Assembly (NCBI RefSeq): GCF_035581345.1
Contig: NZ_CP141608.1
Span: 1,878,001-1,942,000 of the forward strand
DNA: 64,000 nt
Origin: Pseudomonas sp. JQ170C
Lineage (GTDB): Bacteria; Pseudomonadota; Gammaproteobacteria; Pseudomonadales; Pseudomonadaceae
Reading direction: 5' to 3'
The notes under the pieces were generated by a model. That model made no database searches. It saw nothing but the letters and a program-made list of their open reading frames with translations, and was not told where the DNA came from. Each line of letters begins with the position of its first letter. The stretch's first letter is position 1. A program made the position numbers and the translations under genes. Below, piece by piece: positions 56,846 to 64,000 of the stretch.

Positions 56846-58524
56846 GGTTGCACCTGAGTGCTGGTGGCCAGGGTGGTAGGGCCGGGGATCGGACGAGTAC
56901 CGAATACGGCGCTGATGTATTGCTCAGGGTCCTGCAGGCTGGCGGCGGTGTCCTGGGTGTAGCGCAGCAGGGGCTCGGCACGCACGCTCAGGGCAATGCA
57001 CAGGCCCAGCAAGACCACGATGGGGATGCATTCAAAGCGACGCAGCAGCGGTGAAGGGCGTTCCTGAGGCGTCCAGAAACGCTGGATGCCGACCCGGGTC
57101 AAGGCGATCAATGAGGCCATGCCCGACAGCACCAGCAGCGCTACCAAGGTCCAGCCCTGTACAGAAAGCGCTTGCTCGGGGGCAACGCCCAGGCCTTGGG
57201 GGTTGAACAGTGCAGCGATCAGGTTGACCTTGCCGATGAAGCCCGAGAGAGGCGGCATGCCGATGATCAGCAGCGCACACGCGATGAAGCTCAAGCCCAG
57301 GAAAGCCATGGTCCAGGGGATCACCTGGCCGATGACGGCCTTTTGTTCGTCATCGAGGTTGATGCCTTTGGGGGGATGCAACGATTCCAGCGGTGAAGGA
57401 TGGCAATCGTCGTCATCGAGCGGCAGCTCGTTGGCAGAGCGGGAGCGCTCGATCAATTCAGCCAGCAGGAACAGGGTGCACAACGCCAGGGTGGAGCTGA
57501 CCAGGTAGAACAAGGCACCTGCGGTCAGTGCCACCTGGCCGAAGCCGATGGCCGCCATGAGGGTGCCTGCCGACACCAGTATGCTCAGGCTGGCCATGCG
57601 CTCCAGGCGCTGGGCGGCAAGGATCGACACTGCGGCGCAGGCCAGGGTCGCCAGGCCACCATAGATCAACCACTCGCCACCGAAGAAGGCCGAAGCCCCT
57701 GCCTGGCCGGAAAACAGCAAGGTCCACAGGCGCAGCACCGTATAGGTGCCCACCTTGGTCATGATCGCGAACAGTGCTGCCACTGGAGCGCTGGCGGCGG
57801 AGTAGGCTGGCACCAGCCAGAAGTTCAGCGGCCAGATGCCGGCCTTGGCCAGGAAGGCGATGGCCAGGATCGCCGCACCCGCATGCAGCAGGCCACGATC
57901 GGCCTCGGGTACCAGCGGGATTTTCACGGCCAGGTCGGCCATGTTCAGCGTACCGGTGACGCCATAGAGCATGGCCGCGCCGACCAGGAACAGCGATGAC
58001 GCAAACAGGTTGATGGCAATATAGTGCAGGCCGGCCTTTACCCGTGCCCGGCCCGAACCGTGCAGCAGCAGGCCATAGGACGCCGCCAGCAGCACCTCGA
58101 AGAACACGAACAGGTTGAACAGGTCGGCGGTCAGGAAGGCCCCGTACAAGCCCATCAGTTGAATCTGGAACAAGGCGTGGAAGCTGGCCCCGGCACCATC
58201 CCAGCGGGCCATGGCGAACAACAGCGCGCTGACCCCGACGATCCCGGTCAATACCAGCATCAGGGCCGAAAGACGGTCGACCACCAGCACGATGCCAAAC
58301 GGCGCCGGCCAGTTGCCGGGCAAGTAGACACCGATGGAGCTGGCCTGGCCCTGGTCCTGGACCCACAGCAGCAAGGTGATGGAAATCGCCAGTCCCAGCA
58401 GGCTGGAGAACAGGTTGAGGCGGGCCTTGAGGGGCCGGCGCTTCTCGCCCAGCAGCAGCATCAATGCCGCCGTCAGCAGCGGCAGCAGGACGGGGGCGAT
58501 GATCAGTTGATTCATGAAGCTCAT
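56842..58524 (-). CDS. phaD: Mrp/Pha antiporter subunit D
   Basis: The 560-residue protein has about 14 membrane segments and is related to the NuoL/M/N pumps. The ion-conducting Lys/His region is visible as AILAIAFLAKAGIWPLNFWLVPAYSAASAPVAALFAIMTKVGTYTVLRLW, with the early Glu in FVFFEVLLAASYGLLLHG. A cytoplasmic insertion rich in acids (RSANELPLDDDDCHPSPLESLHPP, near residues 385-410) looks characteristic of the Pha type. It overlaps E and C genes. Confidence 0.95.
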   Translation of the reverse strand: MSFMNQLIIAPVLLPLLTAALMLLLGEKRRPLKARLNLFSSLLGLAISITLLLWVQDQGQASSIGVYLPGNWPAPFGIVLVVDRLSALMLVLTGIVGVSALLFAMARWDGAGASFHALFQIQLMGLYGAFLTADLFNLFVFFEVLLAASYGLLLHGSGRARVKAGLHYIAINLFASSLFLVGAAMLYGVTGTLNMADLAVKIPLVPEADRGLLHAGAAILAIAFLAKAGIWPLNFWLVPAYSAASAPVAALFAIMTKVGTYTVLRLWTLLFSGQAGASAFFGGEWLIYGGLATLACAAVSILAAQRLERMASLSILVSAGTLMAAIGFGQVALTAGALFYLVSSTLALCTLFLLAELIERSRSANELPLDDDDCHPSPLESLHPPKGINLDDEQKAVIGQVIPWTMAFLGLSFIACALLIIGMPPLSGFIGKVNLIAALFNPQGLGVAPEQALSVQGWTLVALLVLSGMASLIALTRVGIQRFWTPQERPSPLLRRFECIPIVVLLGLCIALSVRAEPLLRYTQDTAASLQDPEQYISAVFGTRPIPGPTTLATSTQVQP

Positions 58525-58865
58525 TCGTTGGACTCCCGGCCATCGACGTGGTCGGTGCCGGTCAGCCCGCGCGACGCCAGGAGCACCACCAGGAACAGGG
58601 CGGTCATGGCGAAGCTGATGACAATGGCGGTGAGCACCAGGGCCTGGGGCAGCGGGTCGGTGTAGTGGAGCAGGTCCTGGGGCACGCCATCCTTGATGAT
58701 CGGCTCCTTGCCGATAAACAGGCTACCCATGCTGAAGATGAACAGGTTGACGCCATAGGACAGCAGGCACAGGCCCATCACCACCTGGAACGTCCGCGGC
58801 CGAAGGATCAGCCAGACCCCGGAGGCGGCAAGCACACCAATGGCGATTGCGATGACTTCTTCCAT
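58521..58865 (-). CDS. phaC: Mrp/Pha antiporter subunit C
   Basis: The 114-residue protein has three membrane segments and resembles NuoK (GVWLILRPRTFQVVMGLCLLSYGVNLFIFSMG, DPLPQALVLTAIVISFAMTALFLVVL). It ends in an acidic tail and overlaps subunit D by four bases. The name refers to the pH-adaptation antiporter and not to the polyhydroxyalkanoate synthase that also uses phaC. Confidence 0.93.
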   Translation of the reverse strand: MEEVIAIAIGVLAASGVWLILRPRTFQVVMGLCLLSYGVNLFIFSMGSLFIGKEPIIKDGVPQDLLHYTDPLPQALVLTAIVISFAMTALFLVVLLASRGLTGTDHVDGRESNE

Positions 58866-61780
58866 CAGGCGGCTCCTGTCTGTGTGGCTTTGGGCTGGCT
58901 GGCGGGACGGTGTCCACGTACCGACTGGTGCGCCAGGGCAGTGAGGATCAACAGGGTCGAACCGACGACGACGGTGAAGATGCCGACGTCGAAGAACAGC
59001 GCGCTGGCGAAATGGATGTCACCCAGAACCGGCAAGTGCAGATGGGCCGTATGGGTAGTCAGGAACGGGTAGCCGAGCAGCATCGCACCGCCACCGGTGA
59101 GGGTGGCGCACAGCAGGCCCGTGCCCATCCAGCGCAGCGGCCGCAGGCTCATCTGCGCCTCGACCCACTGGGTACCGGCGACCATGTACTGGAGGATGAA
59201 GGCCACCGACATCACCAGGCCGGCGACAAAGCCACCGCCCGGTTGGTTGTGCCCACGCATGAACAAATACATCGATACCACCAGGGCAATCGGCAACAGC
59301 AGGCGCACGAGCGCGGCCGGCACCATCATGAAACCCAGTGCGGTATCGGCTGCCTGGCGCGGGTTGACCAGGTCAGTGACCACGTCGGGCGCCAGCAGGC
59401 GTTGCTGGGCGGGTAGCTGCATGCTCTCGCGAGGCGGGCGGAAGCGTCGCAACAGGGCGAACACGGCCAGGGCCACGGCCACCAGTACGGTCACCTCGCC
59501 CAGGGTGTCGAATCCGCGGAAGTCCACGAGCATGACGTTCACCACGTTGGTGCCGCCACCTTCAGGCAGTGCCCGGCTGAGGTAGAACGACGAGATGATG
59601 TTGGGGGTCGGCCGCGTCAGCATTGCGTAGGAGAGCAACGCCATGCCGGCGCCGACCATTACCGCGAGGATCAGGTCGCGCAGGCGCCGCAGGCGTGCGC
59701 GCTCCTGGCTGCCAGGCAAGGGCGACACGCCTTCGATACGCCGCGGCAGCCAGCGCAGGCCGAGCAGGATCAAGACAGTGGTGACCACTTCGACCACCAG
59801 CTGGGTGAGCGCCAGGTCCGGCGCCGAGAACCAGACAAAGGTGATGCAGGTCATCAAGCCGCAGACACTGACCATGGTCAATGCCGCCAGACGGTGATAC
59901 TTGGCTTGCCAGGCCGCGCCCAGGGCGCAGGCAATGGCGATCACCCAGAGCATGACGAACACGCCGGAGCCGGGGATCTTCGGGCGATCGCCCCAGGTCA
60001 GCCCGCTCTGCAGCATCGGCAGCAGGCCTGCCAGCAGGGCTGCCAGCACCAGCATGAACAGCTGCTTCTGCAGGCGTCGGGTGGTCAGGGTGCGCTCGAT
60101 GCGCCGCGCCATGCGCATCAGCAGCACCTGGCCGCGCTCGAACAGGCGCTTGCCATTGAAGCGCTCGATCAATGGCGGTTGCGGGAAACGCCCAAGCTTG
60201 AGCTGATTGCGCAGTAACAGGTAGAGCAGCACGCCGCCAGTCATGGCAACCAGGCTCATGATCAGGGGGGCGTTCCAACCGTGCCAGATGGCCAGGCTGT
60301 ACTCCGGCAGTGTTCCACCCACCACCGGCAGGGCGGCTGCGGCCAGCAGTGGCCCTACCGACTGGGCTGGGAACATGCCCACCACCAGGCAGGTCAATAC
60401 CAGCAATTCGACCGGGGCACGCATCCAGCGCGGAGGCTCGTGAGGGGTGTGGGGCAAGTCGGTGGCCGGCGGGCCGAAGAAAACATCGACGGTAAAGCGC
60501 AAGGCATAGGCCACGCTGAAGGTCCCGGCCAGGGTAGCGATTACCGGCAGGGTCGTTTCGATCCAGGCACTGGAGGAGATGAACACGGTTTCGGCGAAGA
60601 ACATCTCCTTGGACAGGAAGCCGTTCATCAGCGGCACCCCGGCCATGGACGCGCTGGCGACCATGGCCAGGGTCGCGGTGAACGGAATCAGCCGGAACAG
60701 GCCGCTCAGGCGGCGAATATCGCGGGTGCCGCTTTCGTGGTCGATGATGCCGGCGGCCATGAACAGCGAGGCTTTGAAGGTGGCGTGGTTGAGGATGTGG
60801 AACACCGCTGCGACGGCGGCCAGCGGGCTGTTCAGGCCCAGCAGCAGGGTGATCAGGCCCAGGTGACTGATGGTGGAGTAGGCCAGGAGCCCCTTGAGGT
60901 CATTCTGGAACATGGCCGCGAAAGCGCCCAGCAGCAGGGTGCAGGCGCCGGCGCCGCCGACGATCCAGAACCACTCTTCACTGCCGGAGAGTACCGGCCA
61001 CAGGCGCGCGAGGAGAAACACCCCGGCCTTGACCATGGTTGCAGAGTGCAGATAGGCCGATACCGGTGTCGGCGCCGCCATGGCATGGGGCAGCCAGAAG
61101 TGGAAGGGAAACTGTGCGCTTTTCGTCAAGGCGCCGAGGAGAATCAGGGGAAGCAGGATGGGGTACAAGGCGTGGCTGCGAATCTGCTCGCCGGCAGCAA
61201 GGACCTTGTCCAGGTCGTAGCTGCCGACCACATGGCCGAGCAGCAGTACCCCCGCCAGCAGGCACAAACCGCCGGCGCCGGTGACCATCAGGGCCATGTA
61301 GGCGCCACGACGGGCATCGGCGCGGTGGTGCCAATAGCCGATCAGCAGGAACGAGAACAGGCTGGTCAGTTCCCAGAAAAACACAATCTGGATCAGGTTG
61401 CCGGAGATCACCAGGCCGAGCATTGCGCCCATGAAGGCCAGGAAGAAGGCAAAGAAGCGTGGCACCGGGTCTTGCGGTGACATGTAGTAGCGCGCATACA
61501 GCGACACCAATGTGCCGATGCCCAGCACCAGCAGGGAGAACAGCCAGGCGAAGCCGTCCATGCGCAGGACCAGGTTCAGGCCCAGGCTGGGCAGCCACAG
61601 AAATTCTTCCCGGATCACGCCGCCGTGGGCAATCTGCGGGTACATCAAGGCGACCTGAACGGTGCCGACCAGGGCGACCAGCCCGGCCAGCAGCGACTCG
61701 CTGTTACGTGCGTTGTGCGGCAAGACAGCCGCCAGGCAGCTGCCGACAAACGGCAGAAGCAGTAGCACTATCAAGGACAT
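58865..61780 (-). CDS. phaAB: Mrp/Pha antiporter fused subunits A and B
   Basis: The 971-residue protein joins a NuoL-like A part (residues 1 to about 780) with a MrpB-like part (about 800-930: ALGFMMVPAALVRLLLPIALVVSMYLFMRGHNQPGGGFVAGLVMSVAFILQYM). Key A motifs are FVGSCLAAVLPHN, FFWELTSLFSFLLIGYWHH (essential Glu) and GALTKSAQFPFHFWLPHAMAAPTPVSAYLHSATMVKAGVFLLARLWP. The fusion marks the group 2 (Pha/six-gene) type of Mrp antiporter. It is the first gene of the operon; a strong SD is not visible. Confidence 0.95.
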   Translation of the reverse strand: MSLIVLLLLPFVGSCLAAVLPHNARNSESLLAGLVALVGTVQVALMYPQIAHGGVIREEFLWLPSLGLNLVLRMDGFAWLFSLLVLGIGTLVSLYARYYMSPQDPVPRFFAFFLAFMGAMLGLVISGNLIQIVFFWELTSLFSFLLIGYWHHRADARRGAYMALMVTGAGGLCLLAGVLLLGHVVGSYDLDKVLAAGEQIRSHALYPILLPLILLGALTKSAQFPFHFWLPHAMAAPTPVSAYLHSATMVKAGVFLLARLWPVLSGSEEWFWIVGGAGACTLLLGAFAAMFQNDLKGLLAYSTISHLGLITLLLGLNSPLAAVAAVFHILNHATFKASLFMAAGIIDHESGTRDIRRLSGLFRLIPFTATLAMVASASMAGVPLMNGFLSKEMFFAETVFISSSAWIETTLPVIATLAGTFSVAYALRFTVDVFFGPPATDLPHTPHEPPRWMRAPVELLVLTCLVVGMFPAQSVGPLLAAAALPVVGGTLPEYSLAIWHGWNAPLIMSLVAMTGGVLLYLLLRNQLKLGRFPQPPLIERFNGKRLFERGQVLLMRMARRIERTLTTRRLQKQLFMLVLAALLAGLLPMLQSGLTWGDRPKIPGSGVFVMLWVIAIACALGAAWQAKYHRLAALTMVSVCGLMTCITFVWFSAPDLALTQLVVEVVTTVLILLGLRWLPRRIEGVSPLPGSQERARLRRLRDLILAVMVGAGMALLSYAMLTRPTPNIISSFYLSRALPEGGGTNVVNVMLVDFRGFDTLGEVTVLVAVALAVFALLRRFRPPRESMQLPAQQRLLAPDVVTDLVNPRQAADTALGFMMVPAALVRLLLPIALVVSMYLFMRGHNQPGGGFVAGLVMSVAFILQYMVAGTQWVEAQMSLRPLRWMGTGLLCATLTGGGAMLLGYPFLTTHTAHLHLPVLGDIHFASALFFDVGIFTVVVGSTLLILTALAHQSVRGHRPASQPKATQTGAA

Positions 61781-61929
61781 AGATTTCTAATCTGCAGGAG
61801 TTTGTAAGGGATCATACGTGGCGCACTGTCGATCACCAACATACAACCGGCGCTAGATCTCCAAAATTAGGGCGTATTAAACGATTTTTTTATAACAGTT
61901 TTTTTCAAAGGATAGACCGGTTTTGTCGC

Positions 61930-62877
61930 CTAGCGTCCTGCTTCCTGCTCATGCCCCGCGCTTTCGAGCGCCGCGGATTCCGGCTCCCGGCGCTTGATTT
62001 TCAGCTCACTGACAATCACCGCAATCACGATGAGCAGGCCCCCGACCAGGGCGATGCCCGGCAGGCGTTCGCCGGCAATGCGCCCGACCACGCCGGCCCA
62101 TACTGGCTCACCGGCGTAGATCAAGGTGGCGCGGGTGGGTGAAACCGATTTCTGCGCCCAGTTCATCGCCACCTGGATCACCGCGCTCATCGCACCCAGC
62201 CCCAGGGCGCTGAGCAGCAGTAACCAGGAAAAGTCCGGCAGTGGCTCCTGGGTGGGGACGACCATCATGAACGACAGCACCGAGGCGGTCGCCAGTTGCA
62301 CCACGGTCACCCTGCGCACATCGACCTTGCCGGCGTAGCGGCTGATCAGAATGATTTCCGCAGCGATGGCCACCGCACTGACCAGGGTGGCAATTTCGCC
62401 GGCACTCATGTGCAGCGAGCCACCTTCAGGTCCGGCCAGCAGCATCAGGCCGAAAAAGGCCAGGCCGATCCCGAGGGTAGGCATCAGGCCAGGGCGGCGA
62501 CCCAGCACCAGCCATTGCAGCAAGGGCACGAACGGTACGTACAGCGCGGTGATGAATGCCGACTGGCTGCTGCTGATGGTTTGCAGTCCATAGGTTTGCA
62601 AGCCGTATCCCAGCATGATCGAGACACCGATCAAAATACCGGCCTTGAGCTCGGTCGCAGTGAGCCCCGACAGCGCGCGGGCCGAAACCAGGCCGACGAA
62701 CAAGGCGGCAAAGGCGAAGCGCAGGCCGACGAAGAACATCGGCCCGCTCACCGTCATGACATTGTGTACCAGCAAGAACGTGCCACCCCAGAGCATGGTG
62801 ATAAACACCAGGACCAGTTCGGCCTTGCTCAGCCGGAAGGAAACGGAAGGGCGTTCGGTAGTGTTGGTAGGGGTCAT
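61930..62877 (-). CDS. EamA/DMT-family transporter
   Basis: The 315-residue protein has ten hydrophobic segments in two EamA repeats. The first opens with KAELVLVFITMLWGGTFLLVHNVMTVSGPMFFVGLRFAFAALFV; the second has AGEIATLVSAVAIAAEIILISRYAGKVDVRRVTVVQLATAS and PTRATLIYAGEPVWAGVVGRIAGERLPGIALVGGLLIVIAVI. DMT proteins of this kind export metabolites or amino acids. ATG 62877 is chosen over a frame from 62946 that would run through the intergenic operators. It is divergent from an XRE-cupin regulator, so it is likely regulated by it. Confidence 0.88.
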   Translation of the reverse strand: MTPTNTTERPSVSFRLSKAELVLVFITMLWGGTFLLVHNVMTVSGPMFFVGLRFAFAALFVGLVSARALSGLTATELKAGILIGVSIMLGYGLQTYGLQTISSSQSAFITALYVPFVPLLQWLVLGRRPGLMPTLGIGLAFFGLMLLAGPEGGSLHMSAGEIATLVSAVAIAAEIILISRYAGKVDVRRVTVVQLATASVLSFMMVVPTQEPLPDFSWLLLLSALGLGAMSAVIQVAMNWAQKSVSPTRATLIYAGEPVWAGVVGRIAGERLPGIALVGGLLIVIAVIVSELKIKRREPESAALESAGHEQEAGR

Positions 62878-62924
62878 GGCCTTGCACACGGAAGAGGAGC
62901 GACGCACAATTGCGGCGAAGTGGG

Positions 62925-62963
62925 CAGTATACTGCGCAAACCCCATCAGTGAGCAATATAGTG
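62925..62963. promoter_or_regulatory. Twin operator-like palindromes between transporter and regulator
   Basis: CAGTATACTG (62925-62934) is a perfect 10-bp palindrome. CAATATAGTG (62954-62963) matches the same CANTATANTG pattern. Centres are 29 bases apart. The second overlaps the regulator's GTG start at 62961, so it is placed for autorepression, and the pair sits between the divergent genes. Inferred from sequence only. Confidence 0.5.
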
Positions 62964-63524
62964 CACAAAGATTCCAGCCAGCGCGCCTCAGTGCTGCAAC
63001 ACGTCAGCCAGAACATCCGCCGCCTGCGTCATGCCGCCGAGCTCAGCCAAAGTGCCCTGGCAGAAAAATCCGGGGTCAGTCGACGCATGCTGGTGGCCAT
63101 CGAGGCGGGCGAGAAGAACGTCAGCCTGACAACGCTGGATCGGATTGCCGAGGCGCTCGATGTTGCCTTCACCGATTTGATCCAGGCCCCAGACAACCGC
63201 GACCCGAGCCGAATCAACGAGCTTGCCTGGACCGGCGTTCATCCTGGCAGCAAGGCGGTACTGCTGGCGAGTTCGGTGGCCAGTCGGGAGGTGGAGCTAT
63301 GGGAGTGGCGCCTTGAGCCAGGCGAGGTCTACCAGTGCGAAGCGGATGCCGATGGCTGGAGCGAGCAGTTGTATGTGTTTGAAGGCTGCCTGACCCTGGC
63401 CTTCGAGGATCAGCGTCATCAGCTCCAGACGGGTGATTTCTTCAGTTATGCCAGCAACCGTGTGCACGCGTATCGCAATGAGGGCGACGTTGCCACGCGT
63501 TTTGTGCGTAATGTGGTGATTTGA
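62961..63524 (+). CDS. XRE-family regulator with C-terminal cupin domain
   Basis: The 187-residue protein has an N-terminal helix-turn-helix (VSQNIRRLRHAAELSQSALAEKSGVSRRMLVAIEAGEKNVSLTTLDRIAEALDVAFTDLI). The C-terminal cupin barrel (about residues 95-185) has EWRLEPGEVYQCEADADGWSEQLYVFEGCLTLAFEDQRHQLQTGDFFSYASNRVHAYRN. GTG 62961 is chosen because the frame's ATG at 62910 lies before the operators. The layout is that of small-ligand sensors next to exporters; the ligand is unknown. Divergent from the DMT gene. Confidence 0.88.
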   Translation: MHKDSSQRASVLQHVSQNIRRLRHAAELSQSALAEKSGVSRRMLVAIEAGEKNVSLTTLDRIAEALDVAFTDLIQAPDNRDPSRINELAWTGVHPGSKAVLLASSVASREVELWEWRLEPGEVYQCEADADGWSEQLYVFEGCLTLAFEDQRHQLQTGDFFSYASNRVHAYRNEGDVATRFVRNVVI

Positions 63525-63547
63525 TCGCGGGGCAAGCCCGCTCCTAC
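63524..63547 (+). repeat. REP element, P. putida type, abutting the regulator stop codon
   Basis: ATCGCGGGGCAAGCCCGCTC then CTAC: the same 24-base sequence as at 21711-21734. It begins on the last base of the TGA stop of the XRE-cupin gene. A nearby cgtgggagcg (63554-63563) resembles part of the opposite-oriented REP, so a degenerate inverted partner is possible. Confidence 0.8.
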
Positions 63548-63580
63548 GCGAGCCGTGGGAGCGAGTGTGCCTGGCGATGC

Positions 63581-64000
63581 TTAAGCCTTGTCGCGCGCCA
63601 GATAATCCACTGTTGAAACCACTTGGGCATAACCGAATGCCAGGGCAGCCATATAAGTGGCATGGACCTGGCTGGCCGGTGTGGTCACGCCGTTGAACTC
63701 CTGTGCCCGGGTGGCACAGGCGTCATGAATCACTGTGGTGGCGTAGCCGAAGTCGGCGGCGGCCCGGGTGGCGGCATCGATGCACATATGGCTCATGCTG
63801 CCGATGACCGTTACCGCATCGGTCTGGTGCTGGTCCAGCAGCGACTTGAGGTTGGTGTCGAGAAAGGCGTTGACCTTGTGCTTGAGCACTACCGGCTCGC
63901 TCGGCAGGGCGGCGGCCTTGGGATGGATCTGGGCACCCTCGGAGCCAGGGGTGAAGAAGGGGGCATCGCTGGACTCGAACTCATGACGCACATGCACCAC
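63581..64000 (-). CDS. Isochorismatase-family cysteine hydrolase (5' part beyond window)
   Basis: About 139 codons of the C-terminal part are visible, running off the end of the window at 64000. It has HVRHEFESSDAPFFTPGSEGAQIHP, KVNAFLDTNLKSLLDQHQTDAVTVIGSMSHMCIDAATRAAADFGYATTVIHDACATR. The nucleophile Cys is in SHMCIDAATRAA, and the catalytic Lys is in VLKHKVNAF. The N-terminal Asp motif lies outside. Substrate is unknown; most such proteins hydrolyse amides such as nicotinamide or ureidoacrylate. The true start is beyond the window. Confidence 0.82.
   Translation of the reverse strand: MVHVRHEFESSDAPFFTPGSEGAQIHPKAAALPSEPVVLKHKVNAFLDTNLKSLLDQHQTDAVTVIGSMSHMCIDAATRAAADFGYATTVIHDACATRAQEFNGVTTPASQVHATYMAALAFGYAQVVSTVDYLARDKA

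Overview
The window comes from a GC-rich Pseudomonas, most likely of the P. putida group. The main grounds are the chromosomal order tig-clpP-clpX-lon-hupB-ppiD, the order mltD-gloB-yafS-like-rnhA-dnaQ-ldcA, a fused Mrp/Pha antiporter operon, the fadDx/fadB2x/fadAx cluster and two REP elements of the P. putida type. All identifications rest on reading motifs and gene order; no database search was run.

Layout. 1-2461: right end of a prophage (tail-fibre C-terminus, small protein, GH19 endolysin, Rz with embedded Rz1, an SOS-controlled pair of unknown small genes). It ends in a 55-nt 3' fragment of tRNA-Leu(UAG), which is the attachment site. 2471-3716: a methyltransferase gene bracketed by two copies of a degenerate terminator repeat, then a small, less GC-rich hypothetical gene. 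3829-12438: an iron/heme island with an STN-containing TonB receptor, ChaN lipoprotein, HmuS-like factor and HmuTUV ABC transporter. It is convergent with a FecI/FecR-type sigma/anti-sigma pair under a strong Fur box. 12574-21657: proteostasis block (DUF gene, tig, clpP, clpX, lon, hupB, ppiD).

21711-29118: a five-gene peptide/microcin-type ABC importer operon (two tandem YejA-like binding proteins, YejB, YejE, YejF) on the minus strand. 29241-36252: mltD and gloB divergent from a yafS-like methyltransferase, rnhA, dnaQ and a lysine-type decarboxylase. 36404-39992: a ChrR-type flavin reductase, then phnX-phnW for 2-aminoethylphosphonate with a divergent LysR regulator. 40067-46766: an AraC regulator followed by a complete five-gene acyl-CoA degradation operon.

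47047-51692: exaC-like aldehyde dehydrogenase, a 23-residue pqqA, an Fe-alcohol dehydrogenase (ErcA-like) and a hybrid histidine kinase (ErcS-like). This is an ethanol-oxidation regulatory locus without pqqBCDE or the quinoprotein dehydrogenase. 51999-55717: a DksA paralogue with a degraded zinc finger, a chemoreceptor with its sensor-like domain at the C-terminus, and several small unknown genes. 55714-61780: six-gene Mrp/Pha cation/proton antiporter operon. 61930-64000: an EamA exporter divergent from an XRE-cupin regulator with twin operator-like palindromes, a REP, and a truncated isochorismatase-family hydrolase at the edge.

The items most worth following up are the SOS-driven two-gene cassette at the prophage edge (1591-2239), the pqqA separated from its maturation genes, and the inverted-architecture chemoreceptor.
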